Source: Dirofilaria immitis (taxonomy: Eukaryota; Nematoda; Chromadorea; Rhabditida; Onchocercidae). Taken from it: 64,000 nucleotides of DNA. The notes under the pieces were generated by a model. The model made no database searches. It worked only from the letters and a program-made list of their open reading frames with translations, and was not told the origin of the DNA. The DNA lies in NCBI GenBank assembly GCA_024305405.1, contig JAKNDB010000109.1, forward strand, positions 1,798,001 through 1,862,000. Reading direction: 5' to 3'. The position numbers and the translations under genes are program-made. Of the stretch, positions 1 to 10,342 are shown one piece after another. How positions within the stretch are numbered: the stretch's first letter is position 1; each line of letters starts with the position of its first letter.

Positions 1-207
1 ACTGAGCGGTTGATTCTCAACATCGTTTACTGCAATAGATGTATTTTCCAAATTATGCGACTTCATGTATAATTCAGGAAACTTCCGCAGTAACCATTCT
101 TCAAGTGCTGCGCCACGTTTTCGACCATTACTACCAGTCATTTCAAGATTTGAAGTTGTCATAGAGTCAAATGATTTCGAATTAAGCAGAGCTTTCAAGG
201 AACTCAT
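1..207 (-). CDS. First exon of an unrecognised gene, truncated by the window edge
   Basis: An ATG at 205-207 opens a frame that runs 69 codons to base 1 with no stop. The product begins MSSLKALLNSKSF and contains a basic/acidic stretch (GRKRGAALEEWLLRKF, about residues 27-42). A strong acceptor (TTTAATTCAG on the minus strand, ending at base 212) lies only four bases upstream of the ATG. That spacing is typical of nematode spliced-leader trans-splicing or of an intron in the 5' UTR, and it supports this start. I do not recognise the family. There is no signal peptide or membrane segment in the visible part. The exon continues beyond the window, so neither length nor function can be judged. 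Confidence 0.6.
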   Translation of the reverse strand, partial: MSSLKALLNSKSFDSMTTSNLEMTGSNGRKRGAALEEWLLRKFPELYMKSHNLENTSIAVNDVENQPLS

Positions 208-2949
208 TTTCCTGAATTAAATATTGTCTTCAACTTCGTTATTTGAAAATCATGAAAGCTTACAAATAAGGTAAGAATTCGATTTACCTGTAGGAAATTC
301 AGAGGTAGCGATTGCTGGAGAATTTAAAAAATAGTGGAAACCACTGAAAAACAAATGAAACCGTACAAAACTGTTTTAGGAATACAATGAAAACTGATCG
401 TGAAGTTTAGCCAATGACAAATAAAGCATTCAGGTGAGTGTCAAAGACACAACAGGAATAGTATATTTATTGTGCAATGTTGAAAAGTAAGAATAATACC
501 ACAGATAACTATTAAAAAACCAGAATGATAAGACTCTCAAATTGAGGGTATCTGAATCAGCTGCTTACTTCTTCTGATACAGGTTTCCAAAGCATGTAAT
601 AGATAATCTGCATGTTTTCAATTAAATATGCTTGTTGTACCAAGCCATTTTGATTTTTAACAGGCTCCTTTGAACTTTAGATTGTTAGCACCATTGATTT
701 CACTGTTGCATAATTAACGCCAATAGCAATTTCCATTTACGTTTTTTGAACAACTTTTACTGAAAAACTTTCCATAAAGCCTGCATATTTTCCCTGAATT
801 TTTTTTTCATTTTTAGGCCTGAAATTATTTACGAATGAAACAAAACATCTAGTAATACGAGATCATAGCTGTGTATATTATGGATGATAAAAATCAAAAT
901 CAAAATTAGATGAGAATATCTTGTTTTCTGATTCTTGAGATTATCGAAAATCTTTTTCAAACAAGTATCAATAAATAATAGGATTAATAAAGACATAAGA
1001 TTGAAAGGTTGAAATTATTGCAACTTCTTTAAGATGACTTAATATTTAAAAGAAATAGAGAAAAGAAAAAAACCCGACTTAATGTTTATTGAATAATTGT
1101 GAAATTTGAAATACAAAAAAATGAAAGTATTAATTTTCAGTAAAATTATTTGATATATCACAAGATTATAAATGAAGGAAGATGAAAAAACATATTTGAC
1201 AAAGAGCTGATATGTAGAAAATTTTGCAGTACCAAAATGGCAATTCAGTGAATTGATTGATGGTTATGAAAAATTTAATTGGTTACTATGTTACAGTGAA
1301 GTGAACATTGGATAATCCAGTAACATCCTAAATAATAAACTTACTAAGTTGAATAAATTGTCATGTAATAACTATACAGTGAATATGATGCATTCAAGCC
1401 AAATATACGCAGCATGATATCAACAGTTTTAAAAATACGAATAATTAAGAAAATAACACATTTTTTAATTGTTTCATATTTTACGAAACACTACCATGCA
1501 TATATACTCGATAATAAATACAGTAAACTTCAAAACAAATTTCGCAATAGATCTATCTCCTAATTATATTCCGATCATAGCATAATAAACCCTCGAGAGT
1601 ACAGTATAATTCTTGGCACAAAATTATAAGCAGTTGGAATGTCTGCAAACTTGGCAAATTCAAGTACCAATTTAGGAGTAAAAATAGAGAAAAGTTTATT
1701 TCATTGTCTAACTCAAAGTTATGCAATGTGAGAATTAAATTTTTCAGAAGCAGCTTTATTACTTATATTATTTTATAAAGATTTGGAAATCAACAAAATA
1801 TTCATTTATTTTTAATTCCAAAAAGATATTTTACTCAAGAAGTTCAAGAAGTAATAAATGGTTAATATAAAAAGATAAAAAAGTTCTTCATAATGCTTAG
1901 TTAGGCAGGAAAGTTGACGATATTTGATATATGGAAGAGGTAAGAAGTGCAAATGAAAATAAAAGTTAATTTGAAATTGAAATTGCACTAACGAATCGCT
2001 ACGAAACGTCAGTTGAAAATGTGTGTATACAAAAATGGGAGCACACAAACCATCAACATCATTGACCATTTCAACTGACCATTTTGTGTCTTTGTCTGTT
2101 TACTGGATCAGATTGCTCGGTGAGGTGTCGTTTGCAGATTCTTCGGATTTCCATTTCTTCTTTATCTTCCTGTCTTTTTCATTATCACACTTTTTATGCA
2201 CGTATCGTGCATACTAATGTAAGACATACAGGTTAATGGATTTATGGAACTCAGTGATATATCATTTATCGCATAAAATAACTGTAGGAGTGAAATCTTT
2301 CACTAAAAAAACATACCAAATCCGGTATCTCATTTATTCATCTTATATTGTGGCATTGTTTATTGCTAAAATATCATAATAGTGTTATTAGTATTGATGC
2401 TGATAGTTGTAGCACTATCAATCATTGCTTCGGAGGATGGAGTAAAAATTCCGGAATTACAGATAAAGTACATATCGGATTAAGAATTGGTTGAGGTTTT
2501 GAACGAAAAAAAAAAAAAAGGATGCAGAGGTCGACAGGTAGCTATAGGCATATCCAGAACCGGGTTTTCTTCAACGTTTCTAGGTCATTGGTCAGACAAA
2601 TACAAAGAAAGACAAATAAAAGTAGTTTTGAATAAAGTGGAGAAAGGGTTGAGAGTTCTTTTCTTCTTCAGTATCGAATTTTGTCGAGGGGCCACTGTTC
2701 CAACCTTTTAGTGTTCATCCTTCCTTCGCACCAATTCCTGTACATCAGGCACTGTTCAACAAATACACATTTGAATTTTGCTCGGAATCTGAGCGCTCCA
2801 TACAACTCTACGCCACCAATCAACAAATGATTTGCTGCGTTGACCTGAATTTATCATTTCCATAAAAATAGACAAACTGTTTGGCACGCTTTCAGGAATA
2901 GGAAGTGCATTACATGGAAGAACATTTTAAGTGTCACTTTAATGCTTAT

Positions 2950-3222
2950 ATAGCATAAGCTTCCTTATCTTATCCTATCTTATCTCATTTTTGTACATCG
3001 CTTAACTTTTTCCTAGCACACTTCACTGGAGCAATAAGTATGAAAAGAAAATTAGATTTCATATAAATAAGTTATTAAATGCACCATCAAAGTGATTTTA
3101 AGGATGCTAAAAACCTATTACCTAAATTGATGAAATGATCAGACATTGTTATGTAAATAAATGACCACGAAGGAAACAACCACAGTATCTGATTCAAGTT
3201 GCATTCTTATAAAGTTTCTCCA
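2950..3222. repeat. Direct repeat, copy 1
   Basis: This segment starts ATAGCATAAGCTTCC and is repeated in the same orientation at 5488-5752. By eye the copies are about 90-95 percent identical, and the first 130 bases are nearly perfect apart from a 5-base indel. The ends are not TG..CA and I saw no target-site duplication, so this is not a clear LTR pair. The 2.3 kb between the copies carries no recognisable element protein. Confidence 0.85.
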
Positions 3223-3702
3223 TCCGCATTTAATTATTAACAAACATTTAAATGAAAAATATATTTTTCAAGTTGGAATAACATGGTTGGAATTCGAGAA
3301 AAAAATCGATTAATGGAGTAAAGATTTCTTGAAAAATATGATAGCAATATGCTGAAATTTATTTGAATTCTTAATTAGATTTTAGTATTTCATGCCCGAA
3401 CTATAATAAGGAATATCCTGAATTCTTGTTTTACTTGATCAATCCGCCGATGTTGTCATATTGCTAAGAATCCGATACTCGTCCAAAAATTTTGATAATC
3501 CTTAAAATTCTACACAAGAGGAAACAGAAGATGAATGAAAAAAAAATTAGCTGATGGATTTGAAAATTTCTAACAACTATTAATAGAGAAATAAATAACA
3601 GATGTGTTTAATGTTTAAAGAGACGGAAAAAGTTTTCAGTCGTTTGGTAAGTTTTTTTAAATTTATATATTCGTCAAATTCATATATTTTTTCGATAAGA
3701 AA

Positions 3703-3746
3703 ATAATAGCCGGAAAGTCTTAAAATCGAGACTTTCGGGCTATTAT
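3703..3746. repeat. Short inverted repeat (hairpin)
   Basis: Two 18-base arms (3703-3720 and 3729-3746) are reverse complements with a single mismatch, around an 8-base loop. The arms are richer in G+C than the flanks. This could be a small structured transcript or the remnant of a miniature element. There is no U-run or other terminator signature to favour one reading. Confidence 0.75.
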
Positions 3747-5019
3747 ATATGTGAAATGTTTTCTTTGTGGTTCGGTTTATTTGATTTGATTTCTGCTCTG
3801 ATTTTCATTTAAATTCAAACTTTTAAAATCCAATATCAATCGGTTAGATTTGTTTAATTCGATGCTAATAAGCAGCTAGAGTAATCTTTTTAATTATTCT
3901 ATAATCTTAGTCCATTTAACACGGGCAATGGATAAGTTACTCTCAAGATTTTTTCAATTCCCCTTACCTCTAATCTAACGTCCTTATTTTCTTTTCCGTA
4001 TCTGTCTTGTTCATTTTCATCCCATTCTAACGTATAATTTCCTCTCTTCCAACAATCATCTCTTACTTTATTTTCTTGTGCTTTCTTACGACTTCGGCTT
4101 CTTCATTTCTTATTCGCAAATATTCTGTTTTCTAATAATTATTAGTAGTGAAGGCATTACAAACTATGAAAACTTTAAAAGTGAAAAATATATCTACGAC
4201 ATCGCTAGGTGGAAGCGCTCATCGCTGTCTACTTCTATTCGCTCGCCAGATGCTAAGAGTTGGAAATTCTTGGCAGTGATAGTTGATCATAACATAACAT
4301 ATAATGCTCAGATAAAGTTGCACTTTTTTTCTTCTTAAGTTAGCATACTGCTCTTTTCCTTCCTGGTCAAGTGGTTTCAAATTTGTTAATTTTCACCAAC
4401 TTCCCAGGCTAAGTTGTTTCTGCCTTGAATTTCCCTTCAAACACTACATTTACTGGTAACAAGTATGCAGTGATCTGAAAGAATCAATATAGTGAAATAT
4501 TTGATACTGTCATTTCAGAAATCCTGATAAAATATAATAAGGTGGATTCTATTAGAACGAGATGCTGAAAAGATATAATAAAAAGCAAAGAAAAGTTGTA
4601 GATGGCTTTTGGTAATCTTATGGACAATTATGCTTCGTTGTATTTTGTTTTTTGTTTTTTTTTATAAAGAATATAAGAGCATCTTTCTAGGTAAATAATT
4701 TTTTTCCGTTGAACTTATTAATTTTAGTTACCATTGGACAGGTATAGAACTACATGATTGTTTTCTGAAACTGTCATGTTAGGCTGCCACTAAAATGCAC
4801 CGTTGTTGTTTTGTTGATCGAAATGAAATGAATGAAGTATGTAACATCCATGATGCAATCAGAAATAAAAGTGTTTAACTGTTAATGCACACTGTATCAG
4901 GTAACGAGCTGTTGTTGAAACGAAGCTAAGAATTGACAGAATAAGAGAGGAGATGTCATGATGAATTTGATAGAATCTGCCCTCAAACAAAAGAGTAGCC
5001 CAAGAAACCTCTTCCAATG

Positions 5020-5370
5020 TTATGTTTCATGCAACTTCATCTCATTTCGGTTTGCATTCTTAAGAAGTCCGCGGGTATTTTGCAGCAGACCGGCATTTGA
5101 CGTGGATGCGATACTTGATGAGAAGTTTCGTGTGCGTGATAGATGTTGAGGTGGAAGGGTTAAGTGGGGTGCAGTGATAAAGTTTGGGAGATTGGGCTGA
5201 GCGTAAGATTTGGAATGGAAGCTCTGTTGACAGATTTTATGAGGGGCGGATATGATGTTGGTTGTATCACGGATAAGCGATGAGTAAATGATAACAGATG
5301 GATCAGGTGGTGTGGTGATTTGTGGAGTGTGTCGCTGCAATGGCAACTGTCCAATATTGCTTCCATTCAA
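5020..5370 (-). CDS. Unproven 116-codon open frame, Pro/Ser/Thr-rich
   Basis: This ATG-started frame on the minus strand begins MNGSNIGQLPLQRHTPQ and ends KLHET. Its composition (prolines, serines and arginines, few Lys/Asn/Ile runs) is unlike chance frames in this AT-rich window, and local G+C is raised. Against it, I see no splice acceptor or donor that ties it to another exon, no recognised domain, and a plus-strand frame overlaps it. It could be a first or single exon of a nematode-specific protein, or chance. No function is proposed. Confidence 0.22.
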   Translation of the reverse strand: MNGSNIGQLPLQRHTPQITTPPDPSVIIYSSLIRDTTNIISAPHKICQQSFHSKSYAQPNLPNFITAPHLTLPPQHLSRTRNFSSSIASTSNAGLLQNTRGLLKNANRNEMKLHET

Positions 5371-5487
5371 TGGTTTTTCATTTCACAGGCTTTCTTAGGC
5401 AGCTTTATGTGTATGAATGTTTATATGTGTATGTGAAAGAAAGAAAGAGAGAAAAATGATGATGTGCTGATATCGGTACTTCAAGTA

Positions 5488-5752
5488 CATAGCATAAGCT
5501 TCCTTATTTTATCTTATCTCATTTTTGTACATCGCTTAACTTTTTCCTAGCACACTTCACTGGAGCAATAAGTATGAAAAGAAAATTAGATTTCATATAA
5601 ATAAGTTATTAAATGCATCATCAAAGTGATTTTTACGATGCTAAAAACCCTTTAACCTAAATTGACGAAATGATCAGAAACTGTTATATAAATAAATGAC
5701 TAAGAAGGAAACGACCGAAGTATCTGTTTCAAGTCGCATTCTTATAGTGTTT
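5488..5752. repeat. Direct repeat, copy 2
   Basis: This is the second copy of the segment at 2950-3222, in the same orientation. Compared with copy 1 it lacks about five bases near the start (in the TATCTTATCC run), and it carries scattered substitutions that are commoner in the second half. Confidence 0.85.
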
Positions 5753-6605
5753 CTGATTTTCCATTTTTGGCATCAAACTTTTGTTCAGCTTGTTACCATG
5801 TGATTTACTTCTGAATTCACATAATTTATATAGGCCTAGCATCTTAGAAACCACATTTATTTCTTTGCGATTATCGGGATAGTTTTTATTTTGCACATTT
5901 GAAATTAGATTGACGTTTCAATGACTGATAGTCGTATCATGACCATTCCATTTAATTTGTCCATTAGGTGAGTTTTGATTATTTTAAATCTCTTAGCTAA
6001 CTGTTGATGTGTGCTCATCGATTTACTATCATTCTTACATTTTGTTTTTACTTTTATTGATTTCTCCATCTTTGACATTCATATCAATCTTGGAAGGTAG
6101 TAAAAAATATTTGAAGACTGTTTTGTGGTGATTATCGTACCAGTGGCCGGATCCCGGTAGGATTGCTTGCAGTATTGATTATCCAGTGAGTGGATGGATA
6201 GATAAATTATTACCAATTATTATTATCAGCTGGAATTATCCACAATCAAATATAGCTATATAAATGATACGAATATTGGAAGCATGTTGTATTAATTGGG
6301 TATGTAAGGTATTGAATGTCAGCGGTCCAATTATGTTAAGTTGTAAAAATCCAGTCATGTAAAGCCAAACCAAAACGGGTATGAAAAGAAAAGTGTTCAA
6401 ACCGCTTTTCATGTATTTACTTCATATAATGAGAAGCTTTTTGACAGCATTACCTTATTTTCTTCTTATGCAAATATGCAGAATGGATAAATTCACCTTT
6501 GTTTATACTTTCATTCGTTCATATCGGTTCATTGGTGCATTGTTTTCATTCTCTTACGATTACAAGTTATCGCTTCAGATATTACCTGTGTTATTAAGTG
6601 TTTCG

Positions 6606-9234
6606 ATGTCGATTTCAACTATTAGACGTCAAGTAAAAATGTCGCCTATAATTTCTCGGACGCACAAGTTAAAGTCCGAGAAGCCACCAGGTGACGATTG
6701 TTTTAGAATTGGCCTAGAAAAAAACATTCGTTAAGTTCTATTTATTTATTGCATAAAAAGCTGATTTGCAGTTTCTCTGTATTACATCTTATATATTCTT
6801 TTCCACGTATGTAAAACAGAATCTAATATGTGAAGGAAGTTATTCGGAATCATTAACAGTGAGTGTTGAACAAAAATTATGTCTATGAACTCAGACGGTA
6901 ACATGCATACTATGTCATATGAGGCAGACCGATAGTCTTAAAAAATACAACAAAGTTCCTTCAAGATGGTGTTTACTTTCAGTATTTCGTTGTCTATCAT
7001 TATTTTATCACTTTTTAGCACTTTTTTTTAACCAGTCGTACGTTTCGTGAAAGAATTGATTTCTATGAGGATGGTGTGTTGCAGCAATGATCCGTGGGGT
7101 CCTTCTACAGCGCTTATGTCCGAAATCGCAGATCTAACTCATAATCCAATGTCATTTACTGAGATTATGTCAATGCTATGGAAGAGATTGAATGATCATG
7201 GGAAGAATTGGAGGCATGTGTATAAAAGTCTTGTTCTTTTGGATTATTTGATAAAGGTTAGATTTCGTTAGATTGGCTTATATTATTATGTTTGGTTATT
7301 CAAAAGCCTAGAAGATTACTTATGAGTAAGTATGAATAAGTAATCAAAAATTATAATTAAGTAATCAAGAATTTGATTCTTATTTTAGCTTTAGATTCAC
7401 TGTTTTGTCTTATTACATTATGAGAAATATCTTATTACATCGCATTCAGCATTTCTTATTTTCAAAGTATATTGTAACACATTAATAATTCTTTTAGTGT
7501 GGCAGTGAGAAGGTAGCTCAACAGTGTCGAGAAAATATCTATTCGATTGAAACATTGAAAGATTTCCAACATATTGAAGATAATAGAGATCAGGGTATGA
7601 ATGTACGGGAGAAAGCAAAACAGATGGTTAGCTTGCTGTATGATGAAGAACGTCTGAAAAATGAACGAACAAAATTCATGATGACTAGGAAGAAATTCAT
7701 GTCTGGCTCTGGTATTTCTTCAGATGGTTCAGCACGACATGTGCGCAAAAGCGATAATGGTCCTGCCTTCGGTAATTTTTTTTTATCATACTCATATAAT
7801 TTTTCTGTTTGAGATTTCTCATAATCTAATACGGAGTGGCACGTTGTTTCGATAATTCCATGAATGTTTTTAGAATCGGAACTGGAGGATGCACGACCGG
7901 CAAGTGCTGGTGAAGAAGAAATGCAGTTACAGATTGCGCTTGCACTATCACGGGAAGAAAATGAGAAGGAAGAGGAACTGAGGAAAAAGGATGACATTGG
8001 GCTGCAGGTATATCAAATTTAATATTTCATTTTTAAGAGATCACGAGATCCTAGGATTTTCTGCGCTGTGATATATTTCAGCACACATTAACATTTCAGC
8101 TATGCCAAAAAGTGATCATTTTGAAGTGGAACATTTAGTTTATACAATGAGCAAAAATAAATATATCCTTTCTTATATGCTGGAAATGGGCGCCAATACT
8201 AAATTCAGAGGAATTTAGATGGCATTAAATGAGAGTCGTCGTGAAATCGAGCGGATGAATTCCACGGATGCTGTCGGTCAAAACACAGTGCCAAGTTCAA
8301 CTCTTTCGCAAAGTGCGATCGATGACTTGCTATCGTTGGGAGTGGGGCAACCTGTTGAACAGATAACTCCAAATCCATGGGGTGGACCGGTTGCTGATCC
8401 GTGGGCACCGGCTTCTGGTGTTGCTTCTGCAGCTGTTGTTGGTTGGTGGTTTAGCATTGACAAACATTTCCTTTTCCTGACGGAATATGTTCTTTTGTAA
8501 TTACGGCTTTTTAACACCAGTTACAGCCTTTTAGATATTTATGGGAAGAAAAGATCAGAGAAATAATATCTATTGCGTTCAGAAAAATATATTTATCGAA
8601 ATTTTTTCCTTAAATTATTTAAAACAAGAACCGTATTTTAGGACCATCACTACACCCAAACATTCAAACAATCAATAATGATCCGTGGACATTAGCGCCC
8701 CAGCAACCGGAGTAACGACAAACTCCGTTGATCCATGGGCAACTGTGCCTTGTGTTACCAGTCAAACTCCAATTCCCGTTCCTGAAGAAAATAATTCTAA
8801 GCAAAGAAACAGCACAAAAACACCAGAGAGTTTCCTTGGTGAAAACTCATCTCTTGTTAATTTAGATAACCTGCTTGGAACGACAAGTAATAACGCAAAA
8901 CCAGGTTTTCATCTCTTTTTCTGCCTTTAATTATATATACTGCTAAATCTTCTAGCTAAATAGCAAATAAAAAAACAACATGACATTAAAGATACATTCC
9001 TACGATACCTGCAGAGGACGTATTTTAGCCAGCAACCCATTTCTTTCTGGTGCCGGTGCAACTGTACCAATAAACCCATTCGTCGCTCAACAACGTCCAT
9101 CGCCATCGCTTAATGAAATGATGAGTCAGAGCCGCATACCACCAACAGGAAATCCCGTCCAGACAACTATGCAGCCACCACTAACGCCAGTTCCGGCGTC
9201 GGCATCAACTCAACCTACCAATCCATTTTGCTAA
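6606..9234 (+). CDS. epn-1: Epsin (ENTH-UIM-DPW-NPF endocytic adaptor)
   Basis: Exons: 6606-6690, 7085-7256, 7498-7771, 7874-8007, 8219-8441, 8642-8904, 9029-9234 (TAA). About 452 aa. The N-terminus (MSISTIRRQVK..., ...DAQVKVREATS, SNDPWGPSTALMSEIADL, LNDHGKNWRHVYKSL, GMNVREKAKQ) is a typical ENTH domain, about residues 1-145. It is followed by ubiquitin-interacting motifs (EMQLQIALALSREE and LQMALNESRRE), three DPW motifs and one NPW (AP-2 adaptor binding), a clathrin-box-like LVNLD, and three NPF motifs (EH-domain binding), the last at the C-terminus. In the family this protein binds PtdIns(4,5)P2 and couples ubiquitinated cargo to clathrin coats at the plasma membrane. Two one-base homopolymer deletions break the frame: A5 at 6635-6639 and C4 at 8698-8701. 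With both restored all exon phases join (1359 nt). The upstream in-frame extension from 6381 is not homologous and was not used. Confidence 0.93.
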
Positions 9235-9680
9235 TGTAAAAAGTATAGCCGACTTACCGCATGATCAAGTTTTGAGGCGAATGTTATAATGCATTTTCAT
9301 TGCGATACGCTTGTGTCTATGAACAGTCCTATCCTTCTCATTATCCCTTCCTTCTTTCCTCCTTGCACATTCTTCCTCCGTTTTGGCTTTTTGAAACACA
9401 TTGTATATAGGTGAAGTATCTCAACTATATGACATAATTTTCTTTCAAATAAGAAACAAAAACAAATCGTAGATATAATTAGTGCATTCCACATGGCCTT
9501 GAACTATCAAAAGCTATACAAGTTTTACATTTTGTAATTTGAAAAGCGGTATGGACACCTTTTCCCGACTATCATCTTTAATCTAGTCTTTCATTCAGAG
9601 AATTCTTTGCCCCTACAAATCTGATCCTTTTCCAACAAAAAATTTTAAATATTTCACATCCATTGATTTGCTTTTGTGAT

Positions 9681-9686
9681 AATAAA
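9681..9686 (+). promoter_or_regulatory. Candidate poly(A) signal of the epsin gene
   Basis: An AATAAA hexamer lies about 450 bases downstream of the epsin stop codon. It is the first canonical hexamer that I noticed on the plus strand in the gap before the converging PLEKHM2-like gene. The assignment rests on position only. Confidence 0.35.
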
Positions 9687-10342
9687 GCATAATTTGTGAT
9701 CATTTCATCTCCAGTATTTTCTGAACACTTTTTTCTGAAATCCTTTCCATTATTAGTTAACTATGACAGACTGTACTTTATTGGAGTTTATATGATAAAT
9801 ATCATGAATTTCTGAACTCTTATTCTATTCCCACACTTTTTTTAACTCTAGAAAAATCCTAACTCCAAAGTGTTCACCTGCAAAAAATTGATTTTTAAAA
9901 TTTCTGAAAGTCCATTTTCAATAAAAGTGGAAATCCAAACTGTACTGTATGCTAACAGAATGTAGATATTCGTAGCTTTTACCGATCGGAATTCGTTAAC
10001 AGATATAACTTGGCAATGCAAATATTGTATCTCGTGTGAACGATTTCGATTATGGCAAGAAATTATTTGCTTCACAAAGCTTTTATCTAACTTTCTGGAG
10101 CTTGTATCCGCGGCATAACGATAGTTATTCGCATTCTTGACTTTGGGAAAGATGGATGATGCTCTTTGTATGTAGTTTTAATATATACCTTTTCTAGGCA
10201 CCAAAACTGTCCGCGACATCACTCTGTATAGTTTATAGTGATATGGTTTATGGCAAAATGTTGGGCGTGAGAATTTACAGGAAGCGATTTGCTACAAAGC
10301 AGTGCAGTTTACAAGTAAAAGTAAAAGCGTTGACATCATACA

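Larger units (their letters stand above)
208..6605. other. Intergenic stretch with repeats and unproven coding-like islands
   Basis: No gene here can be supported with confidence. The stretch is mostly AT-rich. It holds two copies of a roughly 265-bp direct repeat and a short hairpin, listed separately. Three minus-strand islands have a more protein-like composition than their surroundings: 2668-2844 (59 codons behind a good acceptor, containing LLIGGVELYGAL), 4194-4286, and 5020-5370 (116 codons, rich in Pro, Ser and Thr). They may be exons of one gene, exons of several, or remnants. I could not join them in frame. Confidence 0.5.

Noticed and set aside
2487..2711. 74-aa plus-strand frame after an A13 run
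   Set aside because: Starts at a homopolymer, has no homology that I recognise, and overlaps a more protein-like minus-strand island.
2668..2844. Possible dihydrofolate reductase exon (IGGVELYGAL resembles the DHFR IGG..VY motif)
   Set aside because: The following residues do not continue like DHFR and no other DHFR motif is present nearby.
6381..6734. 117-aa plus-strand frame over epsin exon 1
   Set aside because: Only MSISTIRRQVK from 6606 matches epsin. The upstream part is hydrophobic AT-rich read-through, and the downstream part is the wrong frame after the A-run error.
7590..7997. 135-aa minus-strand frame
   Set aside because: Antisense shadow of epsin exons 3 and 4. The Ser-rich content comes from Glu/Lys-rich codons on the other strand.
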